64,000 bases of DNA from an uncultured Bacteroidota bacterium (GCA_903834765.1 CAILKE010000057.1:1-64000); one strand, 5' to 3'. Shown: positions 26,442-36,582, numbered from the stretch's first letter. Notes: generated by a model not told the origin, from the letters alone. Numbers and translations: made by a program.

Positions 26442-27006
26442 CCGCATTATAGCAATCTCTGCAAAGAGGCTCGTAACTATCCGTTTCGCCTAATAGCACT
26501 AAATTAGTGTCAGCAGTTTTACGATGAGAGATGTGCGCTAAACTGCCACATTCCATGCAAATAGCATGCACTTTCGTTACATATTCTGCACAAGCTAACA
26601 AATCAGGCATAGGCCCAAAAGGATTGCCTTTAAAATCCATATCTAAACCAGCAATGATTACTCGTACGCCACTATCTGCAAGTTGTTTGCATACATTAAC
26701 TAATTCCATATCAAAAAATTGAGCTTCATCAATGCCCACCACATCTACATCATTGGCCAACAATAAAATATTTGAACTGGCGGGAACAGGTGTACTCATG
26801 ATTTCTAGTCCTGAATGTGATACTACTTTTTCTTCGTGGTAACGGGTGTCTATTTGTGGCTTGTAAATTTCTACTTTTTGTTTGGCAAACTGGGCGCGCT
26901 TTAAACGACGAATTAACTCTTCTGTTTTGCCCGAAAACATAGAGCCACAGACTACTTCTATCCATCCGCGTTTGTGTGAGCTATGTTTAACGTTTTCTAA
27001 AAACAT
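26425..27006 (-). CDS. tdk: Thymidine kinase
   Basis: Thymidine kinase phosphorylates thymidine to dTMP in pyrimidine salvage. The 193-residue protein has the type II (TK1-like) arrangement: Walker [11 protein letters not shown] (21-30), [11 protein letters not shown] with the Mg-binding Asp, the lasso segment, and a zinc motif from paired cysteines (ICMECG and LCRDC). The start is ATG 27006, with [19 protein letters not shown] matching the family N-terminus. It is divergent from the unknown 27095 gene. Confidence 0.96.
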   Translation of the reverse strand: MFLENVKHSSHKRGWIEVVCGSMFSGKTEELIRRLKRAQFAKQKVEIYKPQIDTRYHEEKVVSHSGLEIMSTPVPASSNILLLANDVDVVGIDEAQFFDMELVNVCKQLADSGVRVIIAGLDMDFKGNPFGPMPDLLACAEYVTKVHAICMECGSLAHISHRKTADTNLVLLGETDSYEPLCRDCYNAANKLS

Positions 27007-27094
27007 GTTTAAAGACTATTGATAACAAAAACCTAAAAATAAGTGAAGTAGTTTTAAAATAGCGTATTTTTAATTCATTAATTATCCACAATAT

Positions 27095-27733
27095 ATGCAA
27101 ACTGACATTTTATACAAGCAATTAACTACTAAATTAAATGAGTTAAAAACCTCTATTGAACGTTTTGAGAAACATACACCTCCAAGTACAGCTTATGCCG
27201 AACATTTGTATTCTGCTATTAATGATGCTAACAAGCTAGTTTCAGCTTATTTAGTGCTTAAAGAACAAAAAGATGTATCTCCTGATTTGAATTTACATTT
27301 GAAATTAATGAATGTAGCTTCTGCTCAGCAAGAAGTTGAAGAACAAGTTAAGACCGAAATTTTGGTTGAAAAATCGGAGATGAAAGAACCTCTTAAAGTT
27401 GAATTAACTCCGCCAGTGGCAGAAGTGAAACCATTAGAAGTTGTTGTTGAGGCAGTTATTGAAAATAAACCAATAGCAATTGCTGTTGAAAAAACGGAAA
27501 ATAAAACTTATCCTAAATTAGCCATTAACTTAAATGATAAATTTAGATTTATCAATGAGTTGTTTGCGGGGAATGCCAATGAATACAATATTGCCATAGA
27601 ACAATTAAATAATGTGAATTCTATGGATGAAGCAACTGCTTATACTAAAGGCTTAAAATCTATTTATAATTGGAACGACGATCATGAAATGGTTAAAAAC
27701 ATGAATAGTTTAATTCATAAACGATTTTTATAA
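27095..27733 (+). CDS. Protein of unknown function, coupled to an M28 peptidase gene
   Basis: I do not recognise the 212-residue protein. The N-terminus is helical and charged (about 1-90), the centre (90-145) is Val-, Glu- and Pro-rich with repeated VE/KPLEV units typical of a flexible linker, and the C-terminus (about 150-212) is a compact region beginning LNDKFRFINELFAGNANEYN. There is no signal peptide. The stop TAA shares its last A with the next ATG (TAATG), so translation of the downstream peptidase is probably coupled. Function is unknown. Confidence 0.75.
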   Translation: MQTDILYKQLTTKLNELKTSIERFEKHTPPSTAYAEHLYSAINDANKLVSAYLVLKEQKDVSPDLNLHLKLMNVASAQQEVEEQVKTEILVEKSEMKEPLKVELTPPVAEVKPLEVVVEAVIENKPIAIAVEKTENKTYPKLAINLNDKFRFINELFAGNANEYNIAIEQLNNVNSMDEATAYTKGLKSIYNWNDDHEMVKNMNSLIHKRFL

Positions 27734-28888
27734 TGAATATATTTTTTCGTTTTTCATTTTTTAATTTTTTTTAATTCAACAACGTTAAATGCTCAAGATA
27801 CCGTTTACGCTCGTCAGGTTATAAAAAAATTGACATCTTCCGAATTACTTGGCAGAGGCTATGTAAACGATGGTGTCAATAAAGCAGCTGCCTATTTGTT
27901 GAATGAGATGAAAAAGATAGGAGTTTTAAAAATTGGAAAATCCTATTCGCAAGCCTATCATTTTTCGGTGAACACTTTTCCCGGTAAAATGTCGGTTGTA
28001 TTGGATGGCAGAGAATTAACAGCAGGAAAGCATTATTTAATTTATCCGTCAGCTACGACAAAAAAAACGGGTTATCAATTATTTAAAACGGACAGTGTCA
28101 CGTATCATGCAAATGACGGTAGAAGAGAGGTGCCTGTGATTATTAAACTCAAAAAAAAATTAACCTATACAGTTGCCACCGATACGTCTGATAAAACAGT
28201 GATCGAATTATTAAATGATTCTTTTCCAAACGAATTAAAAAATGTGGATGTTATTTTTGAAAACAAATTCATTCCTAATTTTAAGTGTCAAAATTTATGT
28301 GGTTATATTAAAGGAAAGCAACAACCTGATAGTTTCGTTGTATTTACCGCTCACTACGATCATTTAGGTGCTATGGGCAAACAAGCCTTTTTTCCAGGAG
28401 CAAATGATAATGCGAGTGGCGTAAGTGTTTTACTAAACTTGATGAAATATTATAAAAAAAATCCCGCTAAATATTCAATAGCTTTTATCTTTTTTAGTGG
28501 CGAAGAAGCAGGATTATTAGGATCTAAATATTATTCAGAACATCCTTTATTCCCATTATCAAGCATTAAATTTTTAACGAATATGGATTTATTAGGAACT
28601 GGTGATGATGGAATTATGGTCGTAAATGCGACTGTTTTTAAAGAGCAGTTTGAAAAATTAAATACCATTAATGTAGAAAAAAAATATGTCAAGCAAATTA
28701 AGCAACGTGGCAAAGCTGCTAATAGCGATCATTACTGGTTTACAGAAAAAGGTGTTCCTAGTTTTTTTATTTATACCATGGGCGGTATACAAGCCTATCA
28801 TGACATTAATGATATAGAAAAAACATTGCCCTTAACTGATTATATAGATGTTTGTAAATTATTAATGGAGTTTGTCGAAAAAATTTAA
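27733..28888 (+). CDS. Secreted M28 family aminopeptidase with an apparent frameshift in the signal peptide
   Basis: The mature part is an M28 metallopeptidase. Zinc-site segments are FTAHYDHLGAMG, PGANDNASGVSVLL (metal Asp), FFSGEEAGLLGS (Glu-Glu), LTNMDLLGTGDDG and YHDINDIEKT. The frame carrying these has no ATG upstream; ATG 27733, overlapping the previous stop as TAATG, starts another frame that ends at TAA 27772-27774. The region in between is made of T runs (T6, T5, T6, T8). Removing one T, for example from the first T6, restores a good signal peptide, MNIFFVFHFLIFFNSTTLNAQ. The TTG at 27830 would begin inside the mature domain. Either an assembly error, a phase-variable tract or a young pseudogene. 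Confidence 0.8.
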
Positions 28889-29229
28889 TTTATCTAATTT
28901 TTTAAACCCAATTAGTTGTTTTCATTACAACATAATACAAACATTTTTTGCTATTATTTTCAGGAATTAATTGATTTACAAAAACACAACTTCTTTAATC
29001 CTTTATTAATAAGCCTTTCAAATCAATTTAATAAATTTATTTTTTAAAACATTCTTCGGTTTTACTAAAGATTAGGATTGCAGCCTAGCTGAATGTTTTT
29101 ATTAATGACATTAAAAAAATAAACTTTATTATTACTGACAACGCTTCAACTATTTTCAAAATATCTAAATTCGGTAAACATTAGTCATGCTGCAGTTATT
29201 AATAATTAGATTAGTCTTTATAAACCAAT
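28889..29229. other. Convergent intergenic region with one stem-loop
   Basis: This 341-bp gap separates the rightward M28 gene and the leftward membrane protein gene. It contains AAAACATTC (29046-29054) paired with GAATGTTTT (29091-29099) around a 36-base loop that itself holds TAGG/CCTA, followed by a short T-run on the plus strand. It may act as a bidirectional terminator. No open frame of note was seen. Confidence 0.4.
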
Positions 29230-29973
29230 TTATTTAAATAACAAATCATACTCTTCAAGAGACATTAGTGCATTAGCTCCTTTGAAACCTTTGTTTTTAG
29301 CTAATTTCAGTAATTCTTTTTCGGTACATACTTCTACTTTTTGCTCAGAATCAAAAGAAAATAAAAGGTATTTTTTATCTATTTTATTAGAACGTGTTGA
29401 TGTGATGCTTTGCTCTAGTAATAAATAGTTTTTATCTAATGCTAATTTAGAGATGTTTAAAATATTGGTTGTTGATTCTCCATTATCATTGATGTCAAAT
29501 TGAATCACATTTTTTTCATTGTATAATTCACCATTATCTCTAAAAGGCGAACAATGAATGGAGTAGGGGTAACGCAATGGAAAACGGTAATAACTTTCAA
29601 AACCTAAATAGGTATAAAATTGATTTGGCACAGTTATACTATCTGTATCATAACTCTTTAGTCTTTGTAAATGCTCGTTGGTTTGTAAAAGTGCATCATT
29701 GCTATGAGATAGAGAATCTGAAAGACCTTGCATGGATTGTTCTATCTGATTGCCAAACTCGTCTGTTAAGCTTTGTATTTTATTAACTGCTTTATTGATG
29801 AATAAATAAATACACGTGATCATTCCTATAAGGAATACAAAAAAAGCTGTTAACCAACTGTATTTATGTGGCTTATTATTAGCAAAGCCAACAATTGTAA
29901 ATACAATGGAAAGTATAACGCCCACTAAACAAAGGAAACCAAGGATGATGAGCATGCCAGCTTTTAAAAACAT
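29230..29973 (-). CDS. Membrane protein of unknown function with coiled coil
   Basis: I do not recognise the family. The 247-residue protein has two N-terminal membrane helices (about 5-30 and 40-60), then a hydrophilic, probably coiled-coil stretch (NKAVNKIQSLTDEFGNQIEQ to about 105), then a mixed alpha/beta region (about 120-247). The second helix is preceded by a charged short loop, so the C-terminal part may face the cytoplasm. It lies 11 bp downstream of the carboxylase gene and is probably cotranscribed with it, although a functional link is unproven. Confidence 0.75.
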   Translation of the reverse strand: MFLKAGMLIILGFLCLVGVILSIVFTIVGFANNKPHKYSWLTAFFVFLIGMITCIYLFINKAVNKIQSLTDEFGNQIEQSMQGLSDSLSHSNDALLQTNEHLQRLKSYDTDSITVPNQFYTYLGFESYYRFPLRYPYSIHCSPFRDNGELYNEKNVIQFDINDNGESTTNILNISKLALDKNYLLLEQSITSTRSNKIDKKYLLFSFDSEQKVEVCTEKELLKLAKNKGFKGANALMSLEEYDLLFK

Positions 29974-29984
29974 GGTATTAAATT

Positions 29985-31529
29985 TTACAACGGAATATTA
30001 CCATGTTTTTTCTTAGGGAGTTTATCGGCTTTGTTTTCAAGCATTTTGAAAGCACGAATTAATTTTTCACGCGTTTGTTCAGGCTTAATTACTTCGTCAA
30101 TAAATCCACGTTCAGCTGCGCGGTAAGGGTTAGCAAACATTGTTTGATATTCTGCTTCTTTCTCTTTCCATTTCTCATCTTTATTAGCAGCGGTTGAAAT
30201 TTCATTTTTGAAAATAATTTCAGCAGCACCCTTAGCGCCCATTACGGCTATTTCAGCACTTGGCCAAGCATAGTTCATGTCTGCACCAATGTGTTTGCTA
30301 TTCATCACGTCATACGCACCGCCATAAGCTTTACGCGTAATTACTGTAATACGAGGAACGGTGGCCTCACTAAAGGCATATAATAATTTAGCTCCGTTTG
30401 TAATGATAGCATTCCACTCTTGATCAGTGCCTGGTAAAAAGCCCGGCACATCTTCAAATACCAATAACGGAATATTAAAGCAATCGCAAAAACGAACAAA
30501 ACGAGCCGCTTTTGTTGATGAATGTATATCTAATACGCCAGCTAATACGGCAGGTTGATTGGCAACGATACCAATGGAACGTCCCGCTAATCGTGCAAAT
30601 CCAACCACGATGTTTTCCGCAAAATATTTATGAACTTCAAAAAATGAATCAGTATCAATCACGTTTTCAATGACTTCTCTGATATCATAAGGTTGATTAG
30701 CATTTTCAGGAATGATAGAATTTAATTCTGTACGAAGTTCTGAACCTGTTTGTTCATAAGGAACGCTTGGTGCATTTTCTTCACAGTTTTGAGGCACATA
30801 ACTTAGTATTTGTTTTAAGTTCGTAATCGCTTCTATTTCATTAGCACAAGCAAAATGGGTTACGCCACTTTTGCTTGCATGAGTCATTGCGCCTCCTAAT
30901 TCTTCGCTAGTAACTTCTTCATGCGTCACTGTTTTAACTACGTTCGGACCTGTTACAAACATATAGCTAGTATTTTCTACCATTAAAATAAAGTCTGTAA
31001 TAGCCGGGCTGTAAACTGCACCACCAGCGCATGGTCCCATGATTGCTGATAATTGTGGTATGACACCACTAGCCCGCACATTACGGTAAAATATATCAGC
31101 ATATCCACCTAAAGAAACAACGCCTTCTTGTATTCGAGCGCCACCACTATCGTTTAAGCCAATTAATGGAGCTCCATTTTTTAATGCTAAGTCCATTATT
31201 TTACAAATTTTTTCAGCATGCGTCTCAGATAAAGATCCTCCAAACACGGTGAAATCTTGAGAAAATACATACACTAATCTACCGTGTACGGTGCCGTAAC
31301 CCGTTACAACGCCATCTCCAAGGTATTGTTCTTTTTCTAAACCAAAATCCTTGCTGCGATGCGTTACCATCATGCCAATTTCTTCAAAACTTCCTTCGTC
31401 TAATAAAAAATGTAAACGCTCACGAGCAGTTAGTTTTCCTTTTTTATGCTGGGCGTCAATACGTTTTTGCCCACCACCTAAAAGCGCTTCGGCTTGTTTT
31501 TGTTCTAATAAAGATATTTTCGAGTTCAT
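29985..31529 (-). CDS. Acyl-CoA carboxylase beta (carboxyltransferase) subunit
   Basis: This 514-residue subunit transfers the carboxyl group from biotin to an acyl-CoA such as propionyl-CoA, giving methylmalonyl-CoA. The length agrees with PccB-type subunits (about 515). Seen: [58 protein letters not shown] and [13 protein letters not shown], covering the crotonase-like fold and the two oxyanion regions. The biotin carboxylase partner is not in the window. ATG 31529 is the start. The preceding 248 bases are A/T-rich without a recognised gene. Confidence 0.94.
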   Translation of the reverse strand: MNSKISLLEQKQAEALLGGGQKRIDAQHKKGKLTARERLHFLLDEGSFEEIGMMVTHRSKDFGLEKEQYLGDGVVTGYGTVHGRLVYVFSQDFTVFGGSLSETHAEKICKIMDLALKNGAPLIGLNDSGGARIQEGVVSLGGYADIFYRNVRASGVIPQLSAIMGPCAGGAVYSPAITDFILMVENTSYMFVTGPNVVKTVTHEEVTSEELGGAMTHASKSGVTHFACANEIEAITNLKQILSYVPQNCEENAPSVPYEQTGSELRTELNSIIPENANQPYDIREVIENVIDTDSFFEVHKYFAENIVVGFARLAGRSIGIVANQPAVLAGVLDIHSSTKAARFVRFCDCFNIPLLVFEDVPGFLPGTDQEWNAIITNGAKLLYAFSEATVPRITVITRKAYGGAYDVMNSKHIGADMNYAWPSAEIAVMGAKGAAEIIFKNEISTAANKDEKWKEKEAEYQTMFANPYRAAERGFIDEVIKPEQTREKLIRAFKMLENKADKLPKKKHGNIPL

Positions 31530-31777
31530 GTTTTAGTATTTAAAGGCAATGTTTACTGATTTTTGTTTACAGAAAACATGGAGTTAATTTTCATTTTAAT
31601 TACAAGTTTTAAATATACAATTTAGTATTAAAATAGCGAAGTATAATATTATGACTTAAATAGCTTAAAACTAATCATTTAACCACTTTTCTAGGATGAT
31701 TTATGATATAAACAAAGGGCTCGAAGCAAATGGAATTATTTGACTCAGTAATTGATTGACGGTTGTAAAATCAAATT

Positions 31778-32830
31778 TTAATTATACCTGATATATGGAT
31801 CAGCAAAGCGTTTGTCATATAAAAATGCGCAATCAGTTAAGGTTTTTAAAAATGCGATAATATCCATTTTTTCGACAGTGTTTAACTCTCCAATTTTAAG
31901 TAAACTCCGATCGGCATTAGTAGAGAAGTTTGATGGCTTTGAATAATGATCAACGACTTGTTGTAACGTTTTGAATCTTCCATCATGCATGTATGGGTAA
32001 GTCATTTCAACGTTTCTAAGACTGGGTACTTTAAAGGTTTGATTATCATTTTCAATTCCTGTAATTTTTCCGCGTCCCATATCTTTTAATGATGTATCTA
32101 TCTTAATACCATTGTTGCGATAACTATTGTCTGTAAATAATGGATCTATATGGCAGTTAGCGCATTTAGATTTGAATAGCCTCAGACCATTTTTTTCAGA
32201 GGCCGAAAAGGTGTCCTTTTTATTGATAAATTTATCGTATCGGGAATTTGAAGAAATTAATAAGCCTGTGAATTGGGCTAAAGATTTTAGTAATCGTTCA
32301 GAATTAATAATTGTGTCTTTCCATGCTTTTTTAAATAAAGAAATGTAAGTTGAATCTCTTTTTAATTTAATTAAAACATTAGCGATTAATTCATCCATTT
32401 CAATGGGATTGGTAATTGGATTAATTGGCTGAACTTCCATATTATTGACTCCGCCATCCCACATGTAAGTATCTTTCCAAATTAAATTTTGCAAGGCTGG
32501 GACATTTCGCGTACCGATTTTAGCATAAATTCCATGACTTAATTTATGATCAATGTGGGCGAAGGCAGCAAACTGTTGGTGGCAAGTACCGCAATTAACT
32601 GTGTTGTCTTTTGATAAAATATTATCGTAGAATAAGGTTTTTCCTAAAATAAATTTTTCTACACTAATTTTATTATTCTCGAAATTATAATTTGGTTTTG
32701 GAAATCCTTTAGGATTAGTAAAGGTTATATCTTTAAGTGTGATTTTTTTAGTTGGATCATTTTTGAAACTAAGCAATGTGATAATGATTACAAATAAAAA
32801 AATGCTGATATATCGTTTCTTACTTTTCAT
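31778..32830 (-). CDS. Diheme cytochrome c peroxidase/MauG family protein, MbnH-like
   Basis: This 350-residue protein has an N-terminal membrane anchor or signal (about 6-22) and two c-type heme sites, NCGTCH (Cys80, Cys83, His84) and KCANCH (Cys223, Cys226, His227). A YPYMHDGRF segment (278-286) may supply a distal ligand. It is probably periplasmic. It directly follows the MbnP-like gene, with 11 bp of overlap, as in MbnP-MbnH pairs, where MbnH is a diheme enzyme that oxidises a tryptophan of MbnP to kynurenine. I therefore suggest MbnH-like rather than a classical peroxidase. Confidence 0.85.
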   Translation of the reverse strand: MKSKKRYISIFLFVIIITLLSFKNDPTKKITLKDITFTNPKGFPKPNYNFENNKISVEKFILGKTLFYDNILSKDNTVNCGTCHQQFAAFAHIDHKLSHGIYAKIGTRNVPALQNLIWKDTYMWDGGVNNMEVQPINPITNPIEMDELIANVLIKLKRDSTYISLFKKAWKDTIINSERLLKSLAQFTGLLISSNSRYDKFINKKDTFSASEKNGLRLFKSKCANCHIDPLFTDNSYRNNGIKIDTSLKDMGRGKITGIENDNQTFKVPSLRNVEMTYPYMHDGRFKTLQQVVDHYSKPSNFSTNADRSLLKIGELNTVEKMDIIAFLKTLTDCAFLYDKRFADPYIRYN

Positions 32831-33581
32831 TTTTTATGCTTAAAATACTAAACATATCTTTGTAATTAGTAGCAATCAATTCGGCATTTTTTAAATCTGT
32901 TACAGAAGAAAGAATAGAAAAATCAATAGAATTAGGCGTTTTAAGAACTTCTGCTACATCGCTTTGTATATTTAAGTGACTTGTATTTGAATTGATAATT
33001 AGTGGAGTTGATGACAAATCTAAATCTATTTGACGTATGCTATTAGTTGGTTGTTTGTAACCTCCAATATGGTATTCAAACACACCACTAGGTGATTTTG
33101 AAAAAGAAGAATTGCCTTCTAGTTTCAAAAAAATATAACCAGTATTCCAAGCCCAAAACATAGCGTTTAAAGGATCTAAAGCTCCCGATTGAGCGCCACT
33201 AAAATTATGCAGGCTATCAACGCCTAAAATAAAATGTATGCTTGTATATGTTCCGTTTGGAATATTACTAAGGTTAATTTGTTTTGAAAAATCTTCGTCT
33301 TCATTGATTAAATAATAATCTTTAGAAATGAAATCTTTACCATTTGCGTTTGTTAAATGAATTTTCCCAACGTAATATTTAAATTTAGAGATTATAAAAT
33401 CTTGTCCTAACTCATTTTTGTAATGCATGGAATCTAATTTCAATAAATCATTTCCTACTATATGTTTAAAGTTGATCTGTATACTCCCTTTATATGGCTT
33501 TGAAATCAATGTAAAGCTATATTGTACAACAATTAAAATTAGAGCAACGATGAGTATAAATATCTGAAGTATTTTTTTCAA
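32820..33581 (-). CDS. MbnP-like copper-binding protein
   Basis: The 253-residue protein has a hydrophobic N-terminal segment (about 4-25) without a lipobox, so it is probably a membrane-anchored periplasmic protein. The MbnP family core is visible: IQINFKHIVGNDLLKLD (35-50), ISKFKYYVGKIHL, FILGVDSLHNFSGAQSG and DPLNAMFWAWNTGY, with Trp143 and Trp145 in the conserved segment. MbnP proteins bind copper and are oxidised at Trp by MbnH. The frame has only TTG as a plausible start (33581, preceded by TAA). A terminator-like hairpin and the YHYH gene lie upstream. Confidence 0.83.
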   Translation of the reverse strand: MKKILQIFILIVALILIVVQYSFTLISKPYKGSIQINFKHIVGNDLLKLDSMHYKNELGQDFIISKFKYYVGKIHLTNANGKDFISKDYYLINEDEDFSKQINLSNIPNGTYTSIHFILGVDSLHNFSGAQSGALDPLNAMFWAWNTGYIFLKLEGNSSFSKSPSGVFEYHIGGYKQPTNSIRQIDLDLSSTPLIINSNTSHLNIQSDVAEVLKTPNSIDFSILSSVTDLKNAELIATNYKDMFSILSIKNEK

Positions 33582-33614
33582 TTATAATATGAAGTTGATG
33601 ATACATATAAAACA

Positions 33615-33649
33615 TAAACACATTTACTAATGTATAGTAAATGTGTTTA
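33615..33649 (-). terminator. 15-bp stem-loop between YHYH and mbnP-like genes
   Basis: TAAACACATTTACTA (33615-33629) and its exact reverse complement (33635-33649) flank a 5-base loop, ATGTA. It follows the stop of the YHYH gene by 22 bp. On the minus strand it is followed by TGTTTTAT, a weak U-tract. It could be a terminator that lets a fraction of transcripts read into mbnP-mbnH. Confidence 0.6.
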
Positions 33650-33671
33650 CGAATAAATTAATTATAAAAAA

Positions 33672-35006
33672 TTATTTTACTTTCATGATTTTTTGTTTCA
33701 CAACTTCGTTTCCTGCTTCTAATACTAGCATATATACACCTGAAGAATAATTACTCATATCTAATTCGTAGGAAATGCTTGGTTGCAGATTTTCAAAGGT
33801 TTGAACTAGTTGGCCTTTCGTATTATATAAACTGCCTTTTACATTGTTTTTACTATCCACATCCATATAAATTGCTGTTACATCTTCAACCGGATTTGGC
33901 CACACAGTACATTTAATTTTTTGGTTTAACTGCTCATTAATAGCAGTTGTAGTTGATGGTGTATATATAGTAGTTGTTTCGGTAATAGTATTATGTCCAC
34001 CACCAGGTCCCGTATTGCCAGCTTGAACCGTTCCATAATAGGTTGGCCCTAATACAAAAGGATAAACAGGGTAACCAGTAGCATCAATTGTTACAAAATA
34101 GGCATATGTGCCTGCAGGATATTCGGGCGTAATACAAAAACGACCATTGTGAAAATCTAAATCGCCAGAACCAGCAACATAAACATAATCCTCTAACATG
34201 TTTCCTAAAGGGTATGATGTATTTACCGGTGGTCCAGCATTACGCGTTGTTGGTGTTGTTGGTGTGGCCGCAGCCGATGCTGAATTAGCACCTAATAATA
34301 CAGTGCCTGTACTTGGCGCTAAAACAAAACTTGGAGTCATTCGTTTAATAGCTCCTGTCCCATTTGTATTGGTATAGGCGTAAGCTCCATAAACAGGAAA
34401 GCCATCAAAGGCATAGCCAATAATAGGTGAGTGAACAGTTGTGTTTGAAGAATTGTATAGACAAGACGGGTTTACATGATTGTGATATGTTCCGCTTGGA
34501 GCAGGATGTCCAAGGCAATTATCAAAACTAATTCCTTCATAAACCAATGCATTTCTATTATAACCAGTTGTGGTTACCCCCATGGAGAAGGCGCCTGTAG
34601 AGTTATTCCAATATTGACCATCTTTAGGATTAAAGATAGCAACACCATTGCTCCATAAGCCAATATTGCCATTAGGACAATAAATAGCAGTAGATGTGTT
34701 TTGAACAGCAGCCCTTGTAAATTTACATACTAAATTTTGGTTTGCAGGTTGGTTAGGATTTGATGCCCATGGACCTATGTTATATGATGGAACACCACAG
34801 GCGCTAACATAAACTTGTGTAGCAGAATATTGCACCGTTTGTATATTAGCTTGAATAGCAGTTAATGTTTGACTAGCGCAAGCAGTGCAGCTACCAGTAG
34901 CACTATTTGTATTCACTATCCATGAAGTGATTTGTGGACTTAGCTGCGCATCTGCATTAAATGAAGTTAGTAACGCTGTTGATGCTATGAGTAGTGCTTT
35001 TTTCAT
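33672..35006 (-). CDS. YHYH-domain secreted protein with T9SS sorting domain
   Basis: A signal peptide (MKKALLIASTALLTSFNADAQ) is followed by a CTAC cysteine pair (Cys40, Cys43) and a YHYH-type domain (about 60-310). Histidine-rich segments include LGHPAPSGTYHNHVNPSC, with His167, His175, His177 and Cys182, and LDFHNGRFC, with His286 and Cys291. The C-terminal part (about 365-444), ending GVYMLVLEAGNEVVKQKIMKVK minus its first residues, is a type A T9SS sorting domain. YHYH proteins are poorly understood; the His and Cys clusters suggest metal binding. The neighbourhood with MbnP- and MbnH-like proteins suggests copper. Confidence 0.86.
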   Translation of the reverse strand: MKKALLIASTALLTSFNADAQLSPQITSWIVNTNSATGSCTACASQTLTAIQANIQTVQYSATQVYVSACGVPSYNIGPWASNPNQPANQNLVCKFTRAAVQNTSTAIYCPNGNIGLWSNGVAIFNPKDGQYWNNSTGAFSMGVTTTGYNRNALVYEGISFDNCLGHPAPSGTYHNHVNPSCLYNSSNTTVHSPIIGYAFDGFPVYGAYAYTNTNGTGAIKRMTPSFVLAPSTGTVLLGANSASAAATPTTPTTRNAGPPVNTSYPLGNMLEDYVYVAGSGDLDFHNGRFCITPEYPAGTYAYFVTIDATGYPVYPFVLGPTYYGTVQAGNTGPGGGHNTITETTTIYTPSTTTAINEQLNQKIKCTVWPNPVEDVTAIYMDVDSKNNVKGSLYNTKGQLVQTFENLQPSISYELDMSNYSSGVYMLVLEAGNEVVKQKIMKVK

Positions 35007-35142
35007 GCTATGTGTTTTTAGGGTTAAGAGGCATTATAATTAATTATAAAACTAAAGTAAACAATTTTAAAGATAAAATAAACGAGGTAAATATTCATTT
35101 TTTTGCGATAAAATTAAACAAAACTCTTATTGTTATATATAT

Positions 35143-35174
35143 AACCCTCACTTTTGATTACGAAATGAAGGGTT
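35143..35174 (-). terminator. Weak stem-loop after rhlE-like gene
   Basis: AACCCT (35143-35148) pairs with AGGGTT (35169-35174), with additional partial pairing inside. It lies about 25 bp beyond the stop of the helicase gene, and the minus strand continues as TTATATATATAAC. The U-tract is poor, so this is tentative. Confidence 0.35.
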
Positions 35175-35198
35175 GCAATTTGTTATAATTTTTAGATT

Positions 35199-36449
35199 TT
35201 ATTTTCGCTCTTTATTAAATTTTGGTTTTCTACCTCCTGATTTATTGCTAGCACCTTTATTATTGAAAGATTTAGGTTTATCAAATTTTTTCTTGTTTGC
35301 ATCTGGATTGTATTCTGGACCTTTACCAAATGCTGCTGGAATTTCCATTTTAGTTACATCCATTCCCATTAATGCTTCTATTTGTGCAAAGCGAGGCTGG
35401 TCTTTTTCATTGATAAATGTAATAGCCACGCCTGCTTTTTCAGCTCTTGCCGTGCGACCAATACGATGAATATAATCTTCCGGATCTGGTGGTGCATCAA
35501 AATTTACGACCAAACTAATCCCATCAACATCAATTCCGCGTGACAAAATATCTGTACCAATTAAAATACGTAATCGTCTGTTTTTAAAATCACGCATAAT
35601 TTCTTCGCGCTCCGACTGGTCTAAATCAGATGAAAAGCCTTTGGAAGAATAATTTAACATTTTAAAACTTTGCGCTAATTCCTTCACTTTTTCTTTGGTT
35701 GACGAAAAAATAATAATTGATTTATAATCTTCGTTCTTTAAAATTTCGTGTAATATTTTTTCTTTTTGATTATCATATACTACATAAGCTTGTTGCACAA
35801 TACCCGCTGCTGGTTTAGAAATAGCAATATTGATTGATTCATGTTCTTTTAATAACTGAGCTGCTAATACTCTAATTTTAGGAGCCATCGTAGCCGAAAA
35901 CATGATGGTTTGACGTTTCTCTGGAACATATTTTAAAATGGTTTTAATATCATCTGAAAAGCCCATATCTAACATACGATCTGCTTCATCTAAAATTAAA
36001 TGCTCGATAGTATCAAACTTCACATCACCTGATTGAAGTAAAGCAATTAATCGGCCAGGAGTAGCAATAACAATATCAACTCCTTCACGCAAGGCCTTTG
36101 CTTGTCGTTCCCATGTCACACCATCGTTTCCACCGTATATGCCAATAGAACTAACGCCACAAAAATAGGCCATTCCTTCAATTTGTTGATCTATCTGTAA
36201 AACTAATTCACGCGTTGGTGCAATAATTAGGGTGTTAATACCTCCTTTTTTAGTTTTGATGATTCTATCTAAAATAGGTAATACAAATGCCGCAGTTTTA
36301 CCTGTGCCTGTTTGTGCGCAAGCAATAAGATCTTTACCTTGTTGTATAACAGGTATAGCTTGCTGTTGAATGGGAGTAGGCGCTTTATATCCCATGGATT
36401 GTAAGCCGTCTAATATTGTTGTATCGAAATTAAAATCGTTGAATGTCAA
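35199..36449 (-). CDS. DEAD-box ATP-dependent RNA helicase, RhlE-like
   Basis: This 416-residue cytoplasmic RNA helicase has Q-motif APTPIQQQAIP, Walker A AQTGTGKTAAF, PTREL, DEAD in LILDEADRMLDMGF, SAT in FSATMAP, and C-terminal RGIDV and HRIGRTARA. The tail (about 375-416) is rich in Lys, Asn and Gly (KPKFNKERK), as in RhlE-type proteins. It probably remodels structured RNA during ribosome assembly or decay. It appears to start at TTG 36449, since no ATG is found before the Q-motif. Confidence 0.93.
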   Translation of the reverse strand: MTFNDFNFDTTILDGLQSMGYKAPTPIQQQAIPVIQQGKDLIACAQTGTGKTAAFVLPILDRIIKTKKGGINTLIIAPTRELVLQIDQQIEGMAYFCGVSSIGIYGGNDGVTWERQAKALREGVDIVIATPGRLIALLQSGDVKFDTIEHLILDEADRMLDMGFSDDIKTILKYVPEKRQTIMFSATMAPKIRVLAAQLLKEHESINIAISKPAAGIVQQAYVVYDNQKEKILHEILKNEDYKSIIIFSSTKEKVKELAQSFKMLNYSSKGFSSDLDQSEREEIMRDFKNRRLRILIGTDILSRGIDVDGISLVVNFDAPPDPEDYIHRIGRTARAEKAGVAITFINEKDQPRFAQIEALMGMDVTKMEIPAAFGKGPEYNPDANKKKFDKPKSFNNKGASNKSGGRKPKFNKERK

Positions 36450-36582
36450 AGTGTAATTATTTTATAAGTATTAAAGGGCTAATTTACTCATTTTATATGA
36501 TTTATTTCACATCGAACAATGCAACTAAATTTCTAAAAGAATAATTTGGTTACTATTTCTGCAACATTTACTTTCACGCTTG

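Noticed and set aside
27830-28888. TTG 27830 as the M28 peptidase start
   Set aside because: Residues upstream in the same frame (NAQDTVYARQVIKK) look like a signal peptide cleavage region and mature N-terminus, so this start would cut into the conserved protein.
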